A DNA stretch of 64,000 nt from Leptothrix sp. (in: b-proteobacteria) (lineage in GTDB: Bacteria > Pseudomonadota > Gammaproteobacteria > Burkholderiales > Burkholderiaceae_C): assembly GCA_013822265.1 (NCBI GenBank), contig PNKD01000005.1:1-64000 (forward strand), given 5' to 3'. The notes below the pieces were generated by a model, which saw only the letters and a list, made by a program, of their open reading frames with translations, had not been told where the DNA came from and did not search any database. Made by a program: the position numbers and the translations under genes. Position 1 is the first letter of the stretch. Each line of letters starts with the position of its first letter. This document shows positions 1 to 10,789 of this stretch, one piece after another.

Positions 1-67
1 CGCCGGCGCGGGCGGCGGCCGGCGCCGGCGCTGAACGCAGGCGGCGCCGGCACGTACGGCGCGGCCT

Positions 68-1432
68 TCAGACGCTGCCGTAGACGACCCTGGCGTGCTG
101 CCCCAACCCCTGCGCGACGCTGGCAAAGCGGTCACCGCGCACACGCTCGGCGGCCGGGAAGCCGGCGGCAATGCGGTCGACCAACGGGCGAAGACCGGTC
201 GAGCCCCCGGTGAAGTACAGCGCATCCACCGCCTGGGCCTTGATGCCGGCGCCGCGCACCGTCTCGGCCGCGGCCTGCACGATGCGTTCGAGGTCGGCCT
301 CGATGGCCGCCGCGGCCTGAGACTCCTGCAGGCCGGCATGCAGCCCGCGCTCCAGCAGCCCGAGGTCGATCTCGGCACGGCCCTGCAGCGCGACATCGAT
401 CTTGGCCTGCTCGGCCGCCGCCGCCAGGGCGTGGCCCAGGCGCTCCTGCACTGCCCTCATCAGGCGGGTGTGGTGGCGCGGATCGGCGTACCAGCTCTTC
501 ATGCCGCGCAGCTCGGCGATGCGCGCCGGCGCGTAGACGGTGTTGATGAGGTGCCAGGTAGCGAGGTCGAAATAGACGCCGGTGGGCACCTCGCGCGGCG
601 CCTCGCCCGGCCGTGCCGGGCGCAGCGCGCGGTAGCCCAAGAGCGGCATGATGCTGGCCAGCTCGACGTGGCGGTCGAAGTCGGTGCCGGCCAGGTGCAC
701 GCCGTGGTTGGCCAGGATGTCGTCGCGGCGCTCGGCACGGCCGCGCCGCGACGGGCCCACGCGCACGAGAGAGAAGTCCGAGGTGCCGCCGCCGATGTCG
801 GCCACCAGCACCAGCTGCTCGCGTGTGACCTGGCGCTCGTGGTCCAGCGCCGCGGCGATGGGCTCGAACTGGAACTGCACTTCGGTGAACCCGACCTGCC
901 GCGCCGCGGCCTCCAGCGTCGCGGCGGCCTGGGCGTCGCGCGCGGCGTCGTCGTCGACGAAAAACACCGGCCGCCCCAGCACCACGCGGGTCACGGCGTG
1001 GCCGGCTTCGCGCTCGGCCAGCACCTTCAGGCGGCGCAGGAAACCGGTGACGACGTCGCGGTAGCGCACGCTGCGGCCGCCGCCGATGTCGGTGCCCTGG
1101 TCGAGCAGCGACGAACCCAGGATGCTCTTCATCGAGCGCATCAGCCGGCCGTCCAGTCCTTCGACATAGGCGGCGATCGCGGCGCGGCCGTACAGGCGCT
1201 CGGCCTCCACCTGCGGCGGCGGCGTGTCGGCGCGGTAGAAGACCGCGGTGGGCATGGTGGGGTGGCCCGGCTCCAGCGCCACCAGGCGCACGCCGTCGCC
1301 GTCGGGCAAGGCCACGGCCGAGTTCGAGGTGCCGAAGTCGATGGCGACGAAGTCGGCGACGCCCGTCTGCCGGCCGCGGGCGCGCGGCGCCGATGCTGCG
1401 GAAGGCGCGCACGGCGCGGTGGTTGGCTGCAT
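68..1432 (-). CDS. Hsp70-family (YegD-like) ATPase
   Basis: Actin/Hsp70-fold ATPase of the short YegD type, probably a cytosolic chaperone-like protein of unknown client. The N-terminal phosphate-1 loop reads AIDFGTSNSAVA, the phosphate-2 loop ADIGGGTSDFSLV, and a C-terminal adenosine-binding motif YFTGGSTGLRPL. The protein ends soon after the nucleotide-binding domain, so it lacks the canonical DnaK substrate-binding domain, as is usual for YegD. The chosen ATG gives 454 aa; an upstream in-frame start at 1507 would add 25 Arg/Pro-rich residues with no family resemblance. It is transcribed away from the small ORF at 1586. Family assignment is secure; the cellular role is not known. Confidence 0.9.
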   Translation of the reverse strand: MQPTTAPCAPSAASAPRARGRQTGVADFVAIDFGTSNSAVALPDGDGVRLVALEPGHPTMPTAVFYRADTPPPQVEAERLYGRAAIAAYVEGLDGRLMRSMKSILGSSLLDQGTDIGGGRSVRYRDVVTGFLRRLKVLAEREAGHAVTRVVLGRPVFFVDDDAARDAQAAATLEAAARQVGFTEVQFQFEPIAAALDHERQVTREQLVLVADIGGGTSDFSLVRVGPSRRGRAERRDDILANHGVHLAGTDFDRHVELASIMPLLGYRALRPARPGEAPREVPTGVYFDLATWHLINTVYAPARIAELRGMKSWYADPRHHTRLMRAVQERLGHALAAAAEQAKIDVALQGRAEIDLGLLERGLHAGLQESQAAAAIEADLERIVQAAAETVRGAGIKAQAVDALYFTGGSTGLRPLVDRIAAGFPAAERVRGDRFASVAQGLGQHARVVYGSV

Positions 1433-1585
1433 GCCGGGGCCCAGTCGAAAAGGGGCGCGATTGTATCGGCCGCGGCGTGGCGAGCCGGGTCGCGTGAACT
1501 GACGCACGCCGACCCCCTTGTTCCACGGGCACGTCGGCGCGGCCCGCGTGACACTCGTTACCAGACATCACGAAGGTCGCCCGCC

Positions 1586-1798
1586 ATGTCACACCCTAAG
1601 GCCGTCTCTCCGCAGCGCTGGTTCACCCCCTGGCGCAGCGCCAGCCGGCCGGCGCCCGACACCGACCCGGCCGACCTGGGCACGGCCTTCGGGCTGGACT
1701 TGAGCCTGACCGAGACACCCGTCGTGCCGGTGGCCCCTGCCGGCAGACCGCCGGGCTGGATGCGTCGACTGTCGACACGCCGCCGAACGGCGACCTGA
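1586..1798 (+). CDS. small hypothetical protein (70 aa)
   Basis: Short open frame starting with ATG, beginning MSHPKAVSPQRWFTPWRSAS. It is rich in Pro, Arg and Ser, with an acidic middle (around DTDPADLGTAFGLDLSL) and a basic C-terminus, and no signal peptide or membrane segment. I do not recognise a family. It lies divergent from the Hsp70-like gene and about 90 bp before the TetR gene. Support is only the open frame, the start codon and the otherwise empty space, so it could be a chance ORF in GC-rich DNA. Confidence 0.4.
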   Translation: MSHPKAVSPQRWFTPWRSASRPAPDTDPADLGTAFGLDLSLTETPVVPVAPAGRPPGWMRRLSTRRRTAT

Positions 1799-1890
1799 AC
1801 ACGGCGCCGGCAGGCGCGAGGCCGGATACCACGCTGTCGACTGCGCGACGCTCACGTTCACATCGCGACGGCCACGGCTAAAATCGCTGC

Positions 1891-2502
1891 ATGGCCCGTC
1901 TGTCCTTCCGTGAGCAGGTGTTGCGCGTGCGCGAGGACGCCATCGTGGCGTCGGTCAACCGCCTGCTGGCCGACAAGGGTTTCGACCTCATGACGGTGGA
2001 TGAGGTGGCGGCCGATGTCGGCATCGCCAAGGCCAGCCTCTACAAGCACTTCGCGTCGAAAGAGGCGCTGGCCGCCGCGGCCATGGTGCGGCTGCTCGAA
2101 CGCACGTTGGCCATCCTGGACCAGCAGGCCGCGCGCAGCGGCGCGGGCGCCTTCCAGCGCCTGGAGGCCGTGATCCGCTGGGCGCTGACGCTGCAACTGG
2201 CCGGCGAGATGCCCACCGTGCCGTCGCAGAACTCGAGTCTGCGCGCCGAGTTGCTGGCCAACAAGGTCTACCTCGAACTGCTGTTGCAGGTCAGCGAGCG
2301 CCTGGGCGAGTGGATACAGCAGGCGCAGGCCGACGGCGACATCGACCCCACGCTGCCGCCCGAAGTGGTGCTGCTGACGGTCTATGCCCGCGGCTGTGAC
2401 CCGGTGCCGGCCTTCCTCAAGGCCGGCGGCAACTACGGCGACGAGCAGATCACCGACTGGGTGACCACGATCTGCCTGCGCGGGTTGCGCCCCGCCGCCT
2501 GA
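1891..2502 (+). CDS. TetR/AcrR family transcriptional regulator
   Basis: DNA-binding repressor of the TetR family, 203 aa. The N-terminal helix-turn-helix is clear: TVDEVAADVGIAKASLYKHF at about residues 35-54, followed by the usual ASKEAL. The rest is the helical ligand-binding/dimerisation domain, too variable to name a ligand. The ATG is the first in the frame after a short AT-richer stretch (ggctaaaatcgctgc) that may hold its promoter. It has no obvious target operon: upstream is a small ORF of unknown function and downstream is a convergent universal stress gene. Confidence 0.93.
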   Translation: MARLSFREQVLRVREDAIVASVNRLLADKGFDLMTVDEVAADVGIAKASLYKHFASKEALAAAAMVRLLERTLAILDQQAARSGAGAFQRLEAVIRWALTLQLAGEMPTVPSQNSSLRAELLANKVYLELLLQVSERLGEWIQQAQADGDIDPTLPPEVVLLTVYARGCDPVPAFLKAGGNYGDEQITDWVTTICLRGLRPAA

Positions 2503-2512
2503 GGCGGCGGCC

Positions 2513-2935
2513 TCAGCGAATCAGCAGCGCCGGCGTGCTGCAGCTGGCCAACACCTTGGTGGCCACCGAGCCCATCACCAGGTTGCCCAGCGTGCCGTGG
2601 CCGTGCGAGCCCAGCACGAGCAGGTGGTAACCACCCTTCTTCGCCATCTCGGCGATGGTCTCGGCCGCCGGGCCCACCTTGGCCACGAAGTTGACCTTCA
2701 GTCCCTGCTTGGCGCAGAAAGTGCGCAAGGGCTTGAAAACCTTCTCGGCGCCGTCGTCGTAGTACGACTTCAGCGTGGCCTTGTCCAGCACCGCGGCGGC
2801 GCGCGGCGGCACGGCTGCGACCACGTGGAGCATCGTGTACTCATGTTGCGGGCCCATCCACTCGTCGTGGGCGGCCAGATAGGCCAGCATGCGGCGGGTG
2901 AAGGGGCTGCCATCGACGGCGGCGAGGATCTTCAT
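2513..2935 (-). CDS. universal stress protein (UspA family)
   Basis: Single-domain Usp, 140 aa from the chosen start. It opens MKILAAVDGSPFTRRML, the usual first strand with an Asp contacting ATP, and contains the ATP-binding loop around GSHGHGTLGNLVMGS (the G-2x-G-9x-G-S pattern) near the C-terminus, so it probably binds ATP. The start was chosen because a strong ribosome binding site (AGGAGA) lies 5 bases upstream; the seven residues before it are unlikely to be translated. It is convergent with the TetR gene (10 bp gap). Role: cytosolic stress survival, exact function unknown. Confidence 0.93.
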   Translation of the reverse strand: MKILAAVDGSPFTRRMLAYLAAHDEWMGPQHEYTMLHVVAAVPPRAAAVLDKATLKSYYDDGAEKVFKPLRTFCAKQGLKVNFVAKVGPAAETIAEMAKKGGYHLLVLGSHGHGTLGNLVMGSVATKVLASCSTPALLIR

Positions 2936-3055
2936 GTCTTCTCCTGCATTGAACACGGCGCCGGACCGGCCGCGGCTTCGCAGTGTGTCACTCGCAGCGC
3001 GGCGCGCCTTGACCCGGCGCAGCCGTCGGGCCCGTCGGCGACACGCGATGGCGCG

Positions 3056-3832
3056 TCAGACATCGACCGTGAACAGCGGGTCGTGGCCTTCGACCTCGCC
3101 CTTGCCGGCCAGCCCGCGGGCATGGCAGAGCACACGCGCAGGCCGCTGGCCGGCACGCTCGACGCGATAGTCGTGGCGGCAGTGCAGGTGGCCGTGCAAC
3201 CAGAGGTCGGCGCGCGGGATCAGCGCCTCGTCGTCGTTGCAGAAACTCGCGGTGCCGGGCTGCCGCCCGTAGCGCGGGTCGGCGCTGCGCAGGCTGGGTG
3301 CAAAGTGCGTGATCACCACGGTCTTGTCCCATCGCCCCTGGGCGGGCCTGGCCAGCGCGTCTTCCAGCCAGGCGCGGCAGGCCAGCGCCTCGGTGCGTAC
3401 CGCCGGCGCGTCGAAGGGGCGGTCGTGGCGCGTCGTGGCCATCAGGCGCAGGTAATACGCGGCAGCGCGCTGCGCGCGATCGCGGCCTGCGGGGCCGAAA
3501 GCGTCGAAGTCGCTCCAGCGTGTCGTGCCGAGGATGCGGACGCGTTCGCCACCCATGGCGCCGAAGAGATGCTCTTCGCGCTCGAGGAAGACAAAGCCCA
3601 GCCGGGCGCACAACTCGCCCAGGCCGCCGAGCGCGGCGTCGAAGTCGTGCCCGTCGAATTCGTGGTTGCCGGCAATCACGAACACGGGCACCGGCCAGCC
3701 GGCGAACCTTTCGTAGGCGGCCCAGCTGCTGTCGATGTCGCCGGCCAGCACCAGCGCTTGTGCGCCGGGCGCCGGCGCGGGGTCGAAGGTCTCCGTCTCG
3801 AGGTGCAGGTCGGACAGCAGTTGCAGCTTCAT
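3056..3832 (-). CDS. calcineurin-type metallophosphoesterase
   Basis: Cytosolic phosphoesterase of the calcineurin-like superfamily, 258 aa, binding two metal ions. All signature motifs are present: SDLHLE at the N-terminus (D-x-H), AGDID at about residue 31, GNHEFDGHDFD at about 55, a TRWSDFD stretch, ITHFAPS and LHGHLH near the C-terminus. It belongs to the short stand-alone group of predicted phosphohydrolases and has no signal peptide. The substrate cannot be told from sequence. It is flanked by the universal stress gene and by pckG, on the same strand as both but separated by more than 100 bp on each side. Confidence 0.9.
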   Translation of the reverse strand: MKLQLLSDLHLETETFDPAPAPGAQALVLAGDIDSSWAAYERFAGWPVPVFVIAGNHEFDGHDFDAALGGLGELCARLGFVFLEREEHLFGAMGGERVRILGTTRWSDFDAFGPAGRDRAQRAAAYYLRLMATTRHDRPFDAPAVRTEALACRAWLEDALARPAQGRWDKTVVITHFAPSLRSADPRYGRQPGTASFCNDDEALIPRADLWLHGHLHCRHDYRVERAGQRPARVLCHARGLAGKGEVEGHDPLFTVDV

Positions 3833-3982
3833 CGGTCGTTGATGATGACCCAGGGCCGGGCCGCGACCGCGCCCTGGCGATTCGCGCCGCGTTGGCGCGA
3901 CAGCGTAGAAATGGCGACGCCCCCGGCCGGCCGGCTCGGGGGCGTCTCGTGAATGTTGCGGCCGCCGCGGCGGCTGCGGCCC

Positions 3983-5860
3983 TCAGCCCGCCAGGCGCGC
4001 CTCGATGCGCGCCTTGGTGGCGGGCAGCTCCGCGGGCAGGTGGTGCTCGAGTTGCCGGAACAGCTCGGCGTGCAGCTTCAGTTCCTCCTGCCACGAGGCC
4101 TTGTCGATGCCGATGACGCTGGCGAACTGATCGCGCGAGAACGCCAGGCCGTCCCAGCGCAGGTCCTCGAAACGCGGGCTGGTGCCGAAGACGTTTTCAG
4201 CGCCACCGGCCTTGCCCTCCAGGCGGCCCAGGACCCACTCGAGCACGCGCATGTTCTCGCCGTAGCCCGGCCAGACGAACGTGCCGTCGTCGCCCTTGCG
4301 GAACCAGTTGACGCAGAAGATGCCCGGCAACTTCGCGCCCTTGGCAGCCAGCTGGCCGCCCAGATCGAGCCAGTGCTGGAAGTAATCGGCCATGTTGTAG
4401 CCGGTGAAGGGCAGCATCGCGAACGGGTCGCGGCGCACCGCACCGTTGCCGCCGGCCATGGCCGCGGTGGTCTCGCTGCCCATGGTGGCGGCCATGTACA
4501 CACCCTCGGCCCAGGTGCGCGCCTCGGTGACCAGCGGCACCGTGGTGCTGCGGCGGCCGCCGAAAATGAAAGCGTCGATGGGCACACCTTCGGGGTCGTC
4601 CCACTGCACGTCGAGCACCGGGTTGTTGGTGGCGGCCACAGTGAAACGCGAGTTCGGGTGCGCGGCCTTGGCGCCGGTCTGCTTGGCGATGGCCGGCGTC
4701 CAGTCGCGGCCCATCCAGTCGATCAGGTGCGCCGGGGGCGTCTCGGTCAGGCCTTCCCACCAGACGTCGCCGTCGTCGGTGAGCGCGACGTTGGTGAACA
4801 CGGCGTCGCGCTTGAGCGAGGCCAGGCAGTTGGGGTTGGTGTGCTCGTTGGTGCCCGGCGCGACGCCGAAGTAGCCAGCCTCGGGGTTGATGGCGTACAT
4901 GCGGCCATCGGCGTGCGGCTTGATCCAGGCGATGTCGTCGCCGACGGTGGTGACCTTCCAGCCGGTGTAACCCTCGGGCGGCACCAGCATGCTGAAGTTG
5001 GTCTTGCCGCAGGCGCTGGGGAAGGCCGCGGCGACGTGGTACTTCTTGCCCGCAGGGTTGGTCACGCCCAGGATCAGCATGTGCTCGGCCAGCCAGCCCT
5101 GGTCGCGGCCCATGGTGCTGGCGATGCGCAGCGCAAAACACTTCTTGCCCAGCAGCGCGTTGCCGCCGTAGCCCGAGCCGTAGGACCAGATCTCGCGCGT
5201 CTCGGGGTAGTGCACGATGTACTTGGTGGGGTTGCAGGGCCAGGGCACGTCTTTCTGGCCCCGTCCCTCCGAGTCCACCAGCGGCGCGCCCACGGTGTGC
5301 ACGCAGGGCACGAAGTTGCCCGTCTTGCCCAGCACCTCGAGCGCGCCGCGGCCCATGCGCGTCATCGTGCGCATGCTGATCGCCACGTAAGGGCTGTCGG
5401 TCAGCTCGACGCCGATGTGCGAGATGTGCGAGCCCAGCGGGCCCATCGAGAACGGCACGACGTACATCGTGCGGCCCTTCATCGCGCCCTTGAACAAGGC
5501 CTTGTCGCCCGTCTGCAGCAGCGCGCGCATCTCGGCCGGTGCCATCCAGTTGTTGGTCGGTCCCGCGTCTTCCTTGCTGGCGCTGCAGATGAAGGTGCGG
5601 TCTTCGACGCGCGCCACGTCCGACGCGTCGCTGCGCGCCAGGTAGCTGTTCGGGCGCAACTCGGGGTTGAGCTTCATCATCGTGCCGGCGTCGACGAGCT
5701 GCTGGCAAAGGCGCTCGTACTCGGCCAGGCTGCCGTCGCACCAGTAGACATCGGCCGCTTCGGTGAGCGCGGCGATCTGCGCCACCCAATCGACCAGGCG
5801 CTGGTGCTCGACGTAGGCAGGCGGGTTCAGGCGCACGCCTTCCAACACGGGACGGTTCAT
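3983..5860 (-). CDS. pckG: phosphoenolpyruvate carboxykinase (GTP)
   Basis: Converts oxaloacetate and GTP to PEP, CO2 and GDP: the first step of gluconeogenesis from TCA intermediates, in the cytosol. At 625 aa it has the length of the GTP-dependent family, unlike the shorter ATP-dependent enzyme. Seen motifs: the P-loop [15 protein letters not shown] with the reactive Cys of the GTP family, and [12 protein letters not shown] and [15 protein letters not shown] downstream. The start MNRPVLEG is preceded by GGAG at 6 bases; an ATG five codons upstream is less well placed. A hairpin with a T-run lies in the leader about 25 bp upstream (see 5885-5907). Fits the amino-acid-degrading genes elsewhere in the window. 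Confidence 0.97.
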   Translation of the reverse strand: MNRPVLEGVRLNPPAYVEHQRLVDWVAQIAALTEAADVYWCDGSLAEYERLCQQLVDAGTMMKLNPELRPNSYLARSDASDVARVEDRTFICSASKEDAGPTNNWMAPAEMRALLQTGDKALFKGAMKGRTMYVVPFSMGPLGSHISHIGVELTDSPYVAISMRTMTRMGRGALEVLGKTGNFVPCVHTVGAPLVDSEGRGQKDVPWPCNPTKYIVHYPETREIWSYGSGYGGNALLGKKCFALRIASTMGRDQGWLAEHMLILGVTNPAGKKYHVAAAFPSACGKTNFSMLVPPEGYTGWKVTTVGDDIAWIKPHADGRMYAINPEAGYFGVAPGTNEHTNPNCLASLKRDAVFTNVALTDDGDVWWEGLTETPPAHLIDWMGRDWTPAIAKQTGAKAAHPNSRFTVAATNNPVLDVQWDDPEGVPIDAFIFGGRRSTTVPLVTEARTWAEGVYMAATMGSETTAAMAGGNGAVRRDPFAMLPFTGYNMADYFQHWLDLGGQLAAKGAKLPGIFCVNWFRKGDDGTFVWPGYGENMRVLEWVLGRLEGKAGGAENVFGTSPRFEDLRWDGLAFSRDQFASVIGIDKASWQEELKLHAELFRQLEHHLPAELPATKARIEARLAG

Positions 5861-6171
5861 GGAAACTCCAATCATGGCTATGTGAAAACGGTCTTGGGGC
5901 AAGACCGACCACGCTGCTCGAGGGGATCGGTGCTGGCCCAATGCCGCGCTGCCCATGCCGCGTGGGGTGAGGCCCCGAACGCTAGGGGCGTTGATTGTCG
6001 CGCCTGTGTAATCGCACCGTAACCCAGCACCGCGGGGCTTGTTATGCGAATGGCGCATGAGTTGATGCCGGTCAACCGCAAGGGCGCACGACCCGGCTGC
6101 GACCCGCCGCATTGCGGCTGCCTGGAGAGTGTGGGCAGCCGGCGCGGCCGAGGCTGGGGTCAGGCCGAAGT
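5861..6171. other. 311-bp intergenic region upstream of pckG
   Basis: This stretch lies between the pckG start and the end of the alkene reductase gene, which precedes pckG on the same strand. It is less GC-rich than its surroundings. It holds the leader hairpin at 5885-5907 and a perfect inverted repeat, ATGCG-N5-CGCAT, at 6044-6058, which has the size of an operator. It probably contains the pckG promoter. No ORF here looks real. Confidence 0.5.
5885..5907 (-). terminator. terminator-like hairpin in the pckG leader
   Basis: On the minus strand the sequence folds as CGGTCTT-GCCCC-AAGACCG followed by TTTT: a perfect 7-bp stem with a 5-base loop. It ends about 25 bases before the pckG ATG. 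It could terminate read-through from upstream or act as an attenuator for pckG. The short stem and short T-run make this tentative. Confidence 0.4.
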
Positions 6172-7275
6172 TCAGGCCTGGGGTGCGTCGCCCAGCGCGG
6201 GGTAGCTGGTGTAGCCGGCCGCGCCGCCGCCGTACAGCGTGGCCATGTCCAGTGTGTTCAGCGGCGCGTCCTCGCGCAGGCGGCGGCCGAGGTCGGGGTT
6301 GGCGATGAAGGCCTTGCCTAAGGCCACCAGATCGGCGCGGCCGCTGGCCACGGCGTCCAGCGCCATCGCCCGCGTGTAGCCGTTGTTGACCATCCAGGCG
6401 CCGGTGAACTTCGCGCGCAGCGCCGCGTAGTCGAAGGGCGCGACGTCGCGCGCGCCGCCGGTGGCGCCTTCCACCACGTGCAGGTAAGCCAGCTGCAGCG
6501 GCGCCAACTGCGCCACCGCGTGCTCGTACAGCGCCTGCGGCTGGCTGTCGATGCCGGCGTCGTTGGACGGCGTCACCGGCGACAGCCGCAGCCCCGTGCG
6601 GCCGCCGCCGATGGCGCCCGCCACCGCCTGCATCACCTCGCTCAGAAAGCGGCAGCGGTTGGCCATGCTGCCGCCGTAGTCGTCGCTGCGGTCGTTGATG
6701 CTGTCGCGCAGGAACTGGTCGATCAGATAGCCGTTGGCGCCGTGCACCTCGACGCCGTCGAAGCCGGCCTCCATCGCCATCAGCGCGGCGTGGCGGTATT
6801 GGCCGACGACGCCGGCGATCTCGTCGCTGCGCAGCGCACGCGGCGCCGACACCTCGGCAAAGCCGCCGGCGACATAGGTCTTGGCGTTGGCGCGGCGCGC
6901 CGTGCTCGACACCGGCGCCTGCCCGCCCGGTTGCAGCGAGACATTCGAGACGCGCCCCACGTGCCACAGTTGCGCCACGATGCGGCCGCCCTGGCCGTGC
7001 ACGGCGGCGGTGACGCCGCGCCAGCCGGCCACCTGGGCGGCGTTGTAGAGGCCCGGGGTGTCGAGGTAGCCCTGGCCCTCGGGGCAGATCTGCGTGGCCT
7101 CGCTGACGATGAGGCCGGCACCGGTGGCCGGGTTGGCGCGCTGGGCGTAGTACTGCGCCATCAGTTCGTTGGGCACCTGGCCGGGGCTGGCGCGGTTGCG
7201 TGTCAGCGGGGCCATGACGATGCGGGTGGCGAGGTCGATGTCGCCGACGCGTAGCGGGTCGAAGAGTGTGGTCAT
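6172..7275 (-). CDS. alkene reductase, Old Yellow Enzyme family
   Basis: FMN-dependent ene-reductase of the NemA/OYE group, 367 aa, a TIM barrel that uses NADPH to reduce activated C=C bonds or nitro compounds. It opens [21 protein letters not shown], typical of the family. The substrate-anchoring pair is in [15 protein letters not shown] (His and Asn), and the FMN phosphate-binding end is [27 protein letters not shown] and [10 protein letters not shown] segments also match. It stands alone, on the same strand as pckG and divergent from rlmJ. The natural substrate is unknown. Confidence 0.94.
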   Translation of the reverse strand: MTTLFDPLRVGDIDLATRIVMAPLTRNRASPGQVPNELMAQYYAQRANPATGAGLIVSEATQICPEGQGYLDTPGLYNAAQVAGWRGVTAAVHGQGGRIVAQLWHVGRVSNVSLQPGGQAPVSSTARRANAKTYVAGGFAEVSAPRALRSDEIAGVVGQYRHAALMAMEAGFDGVEVHGANGYLIDQFLRDSINDRSDDYGGSMANRCRFLSEVMQAVAGAIGGGRTGLRLSPVTPSNDAGIDSQPQALYEHAVAQLAPLQLAYLHVVEGATGGARDVAPFDYAALRAKFTGAWMVNNGYTRAMALDAVASGRADLVALGKAFIANPDLGRRLREDAPLNTLDMATLYGGGAAGYTSYPALGDAPQA

Positions 7276-7362
7276 GCGGCGAGCCTACCGCAGTGCAGCA
7301 ATTTCGCGCCCGCGCCGGGACATGGACCGAGGCGAACGCCGCCGGCGTGGCACAGTCCGAGC

Positions 7363-8220
7363 ATGCTCGCCTACCGTCACGCCTTCCATGCCGGCAACCA
7401 TGCCGACGTTCTCAAGCACACCGTGCTGGCCCTCGTGCTGCAGCACATGAACCAGAAGGACAAGGGCTGGCGCTACGTCGACACCCACGCCGGCGCGGGC
7501 GGCTATTCGCTCGAAGGTGACTACGCCAAGAAGCGCGGCGAGTTCGAACAGGGCATAGCGAAGCTGCTCGACCGGCACGACCTGCCCGCGCCCTTGGCCG
7601 AGTTGGTGGCGCTGGTGCGCGCCTTCAACGACGGCAAGGCCATCCGCCAGTACCCCGGCTCGCCGGCCATCGCGCAGATGCTGATGCGGCCGCAGGACCA
7701 GCTGAGGCTGTTCGAGATCCACCCCACCGACCACAAGATCCTGGCCAGCTACCTGGGCGACGTGCCCGGCGTCGAGATCAAGCTGCAGGACGGTTTTGCG
7801 TCGCTGAAGTCGGTGCTGCCGCCGCCGACGCGCCGCGGCGTGGTGTTGATCGACCCCAGCTACGAGATCAAGACCGACTACACACGCACGCTGGCCGCGC
7901 TGCGCGAGGCGCTGGAGCGTTTTGCCGATGCCGTGGTCATCGTCTGGCTGCCGCAGTTGCAGCTGCTGGAAGCCACGCAGCTGCCGCAGCGCCTGAAGGC
8001 CGCGGCCGACGCCGGCGCCAAGAAGGGCTGGCTGCACGCGCGGCTGACGGTGGCGCAGGCCGACGAGCGCGGCTTCGGCATGCTGGGCAGCAGCGTCTTC
8101 GTCGCCAACCCGCCGCACACGCTGTTCGAAACGCTGCAGCCCGTGCTGCCTTTCCTGGCGCAGGCGCTGGGGCAGTTCGACGGCGCGCGCAGCGCCCTTG
8201 AGCGCTCGGCCAAGGGCTGA
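7363..8220 (+). CDS. rlmJ: 23S rRNA (adenine(2030)-N6)-methyltransferase
   Basis: SAM-dependent methyltransferase that modifies A2030 of 23S rRNA, 285 aa, cytosolic. It begins [19 protein letters not shown], highly characteristic of RlmJ, continues with the SAM-binding stretch [11 protein letters not shown] and carries the catalytic [13 protein letters not shown] motif (D-P-S-Y variant of the N6-adenine NPPY motif). The ATG is the first in frame, with only a weak purine tract before it. It converges with tgt; the 218 bp between them hold a copy of the dispersed repeat. Confidence 0.96.
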   Translation: MLAYRHAFHAGNHADVLKHTVLALVLQHMNQKDKGWRYVDTHAGAGGYSLEGDYAKKRGEFEQGIAKLLDRHDLPAPLAELVALVRAFNDGKAIRQYPGSPAIAQMLMRPQDQLRLFEIHPTDHKILASYLGDVPGVEIKLQDGFASLKSVLPPPTRRGVVLIDPSYEIKTDYTRTLAALREALERFADAVVIVWLPQLQLLEATQLPQRLKAAADAGAKKGWLHARLTVAQADERGFGMLGSSVFVANPPHTLFETLQPVLPFLAQALGQFDGARSALERSAKG

Positions 8221-8221
8221 A

Positions 8222-8330
8222 GTGGCGCCCCCAAGCTTGCTGGCGCTCGCTACCCCCCAGGGGGCCGTGCCCCAACGGCCGGGCAGAGCCGGTTCCATGG
8301 CGGCAAGCTGGGGTTCGGCCTTCATGACCG
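8222..8330 (+). repeat. dispersed GC-rich repeat, copy A
   Basis: Intergenic element between the convergent rlmJ and tgt genes. Core pattern: cccccaagcttgctggcgc, then a run of C and G (ccccccaggggg), then ccgggcagagccggttcc. The same order of blocks recurs at 46019-46093 (inverted), 63022-63106 and, shortened, at 47262-47318. It contains GC-rich inverted repeats able to fold. Probably a REP-like intergenic element of this bacterial group. Confidence 0.75.
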
Positions 8331-8438
8331 ATGGAGACCGCGGCTGCCGGCGTGGCCCTGAACATCCGCCGCTGGGCCTTCGTGCGCGTGGCGCCGTTTG
8401 CCGTCTTCATGGCCCTGCTGGCGCTGGGGTGCGCCGCG

Positions 8439-10785
<2,347 letters not shown>

Positions 10786-10789
<4 letters not shown>

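Noticed and set aside
1-67. Terminator or gene end at the left edge
   Set aside because: Only GC-rich alternating sequence with many chance inverted repeats; nothing specific can be supported.
3953-6022. Long plus-strand open frame opposite pckG (689 codons)
   Set aside because: Antisense shadow of pckG; Arg/His/Ala-rich composition typical of the wrong frame in GC-rich DNA. Similar long shadows lie opposite putA, recG, katG and tldD.
5878-6081. 67-codon minus-strand frame upstream of pckG
   Set aside because: No ribosome binding site, composition of non-coding DNA, overlaps the leader hairpin and dyad.
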